DNA of 7,186 bases from Methanomicrobiales archaeon (GTDB lineage: Archaea; Halobacteriota; Methanomicrobia; Methanomicrobiales; Methanoculleaceae). A program made the translations under genes and the position numbers. Positions 5,353-7,186 of the stretch are shown one piece after another (within the stretch, counting starts at the first letter, position 1; each line of letters starts with the position of its first letter). Where the stretch lies: the NCBI GenBank assembly GCA_012521035.1, contig JAAYND010000098.1, forward strand, positions 1 through 7,186, read 5' to 3'. The notes below the pieces were generated by a model, which worked only from the letters and a program-made list of their open reading frames with translations, searched no databases and was not told where the DNA came from.

Positions 5353-5808
5353 ATGCGCCGTTATGTGGACTGGTTTGAGCACATCATCTATGTTACGCTA
5401 ATCGTCTTCCTGGCGGTGCTGTTACTCTTCACACTCCTCGAATTGGGGTGGTTGCTGGCCGTCAGCCTGTTTGTGAATTCTGTCTATCGGCTTGAGAGCC
5501 ACGAACTGTTCAACTTCTTTGGGTACTTCCTGCTGATCCTCATCGGCCTGGAACTCCTGGAAACCATAAAGGCGTACTTAAGCAAAAGGGAGTTTCACGT
5601 CGAGACCATCATCCTCGTCGCAATCATCGCCATCGCAAGAAAGGTTATCCTCGTCGGCACGGCAACCCCTGGTGAACTCATCGGTATCGCGCTGGTCATC
5701 ATTGCTCTCTGTGGAGGTTATTACCTTGTACACCGGGCGGGAGTACCGCTCTCTCTCCCACCGGATGATCACCCGCCCCTGCCAGTTTATGAGCAGGATG
5801 AACCGTGA
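5353..5808 (+). CDS. PsiE-family (phosphate-starvation-inducible E) membrane protein
   Basis: This 151-aa protein has four predicted membrane helices (about 10-37, 50-70, 82-101 and 106-126), matching PsiE proteins in size and layout. The family signature is clear between helices 2 and 3: GLELLETIKAYLSKREFHVE and then AIIAIARKVIL, with the conserved E-T-I-K and A-R-K residues. A short Pro/Asp/Glu-rich tail (134-151) follows the last helix and is probably cytoplasmic or surface exposed. In E. coli psiE responds to phosphate starvation, but its molecular function is not established, so only the family is assigned. The gene is single, preceded by a leaderless-type promoter with an operator-like dyad, and convergent with the helicase gene downstream. 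Confidence 0.85.
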   Translation: MRRYVDWFEHIIYVTLIVFLAVLLLFTLLELGWLLAVSLFVNSVYRLESHELFNFFGYFLLILIGLELLETIKAYLSKREFHVETIILVAIIAIARKVILVGTATPGELIGIALVIIALCGGYYLVHRAGVPLSLPPDDHPPLPVYEQDEP

Positions 5809-5970
5809 TCGTGGTTGCGCCGGGCCGGCCCCAACAGGGCAGTGAAGGGAGGGCTTATGTGCCCCTGATCTACCGCGCCAGGGATTGGCGGTCGGGAGTC
5901 TCTTTTCCTGCACCCCGGCCGGAGGAGAGAAACACTCAATGAATATCAGGGTTTCCGGCGCAGAGACGAT
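5809..5970. other. Intergenic region between convergent genes
   Basis: This 162-bp gap lies between the psiE-like stop and the end of the helicase gene. It has GC-rich self-complementary stretches (CGCCGGGCCGGCCCC near 5819-5833; CCCGGCCGG near 5915-5923) and one short T-run (CTCTTTTCC near 5899-5907) that could help end the psiE transcript. No convincing gene or RNA is seen. Confidence 0.4.
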
Positions 5971-7186
5971 CTACTGTTCGCGAGGAGCGCGGCCGCCGGC
6001 AAGGTCTCCAGGTGAATCGCACAGGCGTTCGAGCAGAACCAGCGTGGCCTGCTTGCTGACCTCCTGCTCGCTCATGTACCTGCTCGTGTAGATACAGGAC
6101 GGGCATCCCTTCTCACAGCGGCAGTCCCTGACCAACCGGTGAGCCATTGCGAGGATATCGGGGAGCAGCCCGGCAACCTTCTCTGAGAGCCCGATACCCC
6201 CCGCGAAGTTGTCGTAGATGTACACCGTCGCCTCTCCGGTCCCTGCGGCCGGGTTCTCGACATGAACACTGACGTCGTGCGCATCACACATGATGAAGTA
6301 GGGCAGGATGGTGGGGATGACGCCCTCAAGCCCCTTCAGGCCGCATTCAAACTCTTCAGCCCGAAGACCTACCTCCTCTGCAGAGAAAGGAATCTGGAAC
6401 CAGGTCGCCCGGGTCTCGAAAGAGAGGGGAGGGAGGCTCAGGGGGGCCTCCCTGATAACCCTCTCGTGCCTGATGATCTTGTAGCCCGTGTATCTCTCGC
6501 TTATGATGACATCGCCGGTTTCGATCTCAATGGAGTTTATCCTGGCCTGTTCCCTGGTTCTGATCACGCAGAGGCTGACCTCCCTTGTGGCGCGGGTGTA
6601 GTACTCGACCTCCTCGTACCGGACCCTGATCACCCGATCCCCGGGGTCGAACTTCTCGACAAGGTAGGTCTGGCTGTCATGGAGAAACACCGCACCCGGG
6701 TGGGCTTCCCGAAACGCCTGCGTCGGATCGAGTGTTTCGAGGAGTTTGCGACCGTACATCAGCTGGAACGAGTCCGACGAGATCGAGTTCAGTCTCACCG
6801 ATCCATGAGGCCAGGTATCGCTCCCCGCGTACGTCCAGCCGGCGCCGGTCTTCCGGAGATCCCCTCGCGCGGCCAGGTCTTCGATCGTATCCCCGAAGAT
6901 CCCCCGGTCCCGGTCAGGATCGATCGGGAGCTCCCGCGCAGCGCAGAGGGCGTGGCCTGCACGGATATACCGGTTCTCAAGATCCAGGACCGCATTCTCG
7001 TGTGGCCGGGTGAAGAAGTCCTCGGGGTGGCGGGTGAAGTGCTGTTCGAGCGGGTTTGTGTAAGCGACCATGATCGCGACGGACTCCGTCGCCCGCCTCC
7101 CCGCCCGGCCCGCCTGCTGCCAGGTCGACATCATCGTCCCGGGGTAGCCGGAGAGGATGACGCAGTCAAGCGATCCGATATCGATA
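5971..7186 (-). CDS. C-terminal half of an MrfA/Hrq1-like superfamily 2 DEAD/H helicase (DUF1998), partial
   Basis: The frame is open to the right edge of the window, giving 404 visible residues; the true start lies outside, so the internal Met at 7134 is not the start. It enters in the second RecA domain with IDIGSLDCVILSGYPG (helicase motif V region) and WQQAGRAGRR (motif VI, arginine finger). A long beta-rich middle follows, then the DUF1998 region with YIYDNFAGGIGLSE and a four-cysteine zinc site, CRCEKGCPSC (visible residues 355, 357, 361 and 364). This order is that of the MrfA/YprA and Hrq1-like helicases. Characterised members are 3'-5' DNA translocases linked to DNA repair, for example of mitomycin damage in Bacillus; the same role here is inferred. 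The motifs seen are intact. It is convergent with the psiE-like gene. Confidence 0.9.
   Translation of the reverse strand, partial: IDIGSLDCVILSGYPGTMMSTWQQAGRAGRRATESVAIMVAYTNPLEQHFTRHPEDFFTRPHENAVLDLENRYIRAGHALCAARELPIDPDRDRGIFGDTIEDLAARGDLRKTGAGWTYAGSDTWPHGSVRLNSISSDSFQLMYGRKLLETLDPTQAFREAHPGAVFLHDSQTYLVEKFDPGDRVIRVRYEEVEYYTRATREVSLCVIRTREQARINSIEIETGDVIISERYTGYKIIRHERVIREAPLSLPPLSFETRATWFQIPFSAEEVGLRAEEFECGLKGLEGVIPTILPYFIMCDAHDVSVHVENPAAGTGEATVYIYDNFAGGIGLSEKVAGLLPDILAMAHRLVRDCRCEKGCPSCIYTSRYMSEQEVSKQATLVLLERLCDSPGDLAGGRAPREQ

Noticed and set aside
5047..5382. 111-codon minus-strand open frame between the lipoprotein and psiE-like genes
   Set aside because: It runs through the psiE promoter and start, has low-complexity Pro/Arg composition and no recognisable motif.

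Overview
The window reads as euryarchaeal DNA, most likely from a Methanomicrobiales methanogen such as a Methanoculleus relative. This is inferred from protein flavour, high GC and archaeal-style promoters; no rRNA or marker gene is present to prove it. Four plus-strand genes (249, 1996, 3543, 5353) lack a Shine-Dalgarno sequence. Each carries a TATCC-ended, A/T-rich box whose TATCC begins 26-28 nt before the ATG, the geometry expected of leaderless archaeal transcripts.

Left part (1-1995) is an accessory, decaying zone. A minus-strand gene, possibly an IS transposase, is cut by the left edge. Next comes a winged-helix/nucleotidyltransferase (MNT) gene behind an operator-like array of three 21-bp-spaced repeats. 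It overlaps a HEPN-domain partner that is broken by a single-base frameshift, so the pair is an MNT-HEPN toxin-antitoxin-like module with an apparently dead HEPN half. On the opposite strand lies a HIT-family (histidine triad) pseudogene. It has a frameshift in a short homopolymer, lacks the HxHxH region, and is split by a 246-bp non-coding insertion with inverted termini and near-perfect 8-bp flanking duplications (MITE-like). A short open fragment overlapping the HIT start may be the tail of an upstream gene in a former operon.

Middle (1996-3435) holds a full-length 479-aa reading frame resembling IS1634/IS4-type DDE transposases. The second catalytic Asp appears replaced by Gly and no terminal repeats are visible, so it is either a decaying or a repurposed transposase.

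Right part (3543-7186) looks like stable chromosome: a lipoprotein with a transglutaminase-like Cys-His-Asp domain, a four-helix PsiE-family membrane protein with a dyad beside its TATA box, and, convergent on the minus strand, the C-terminal half of an MrfA/Hrq1-like superfamily 2 helicase with a DUF1998 zinc site. No tRNA, rRNA or CRISPR array was seen. I found no convincing new multi-gene system. The most interesting signals are the MITE-in-HIT event, the 21-bp operator array, the shared leaderless promoter geometry and the intact but catalytically altered transposase.
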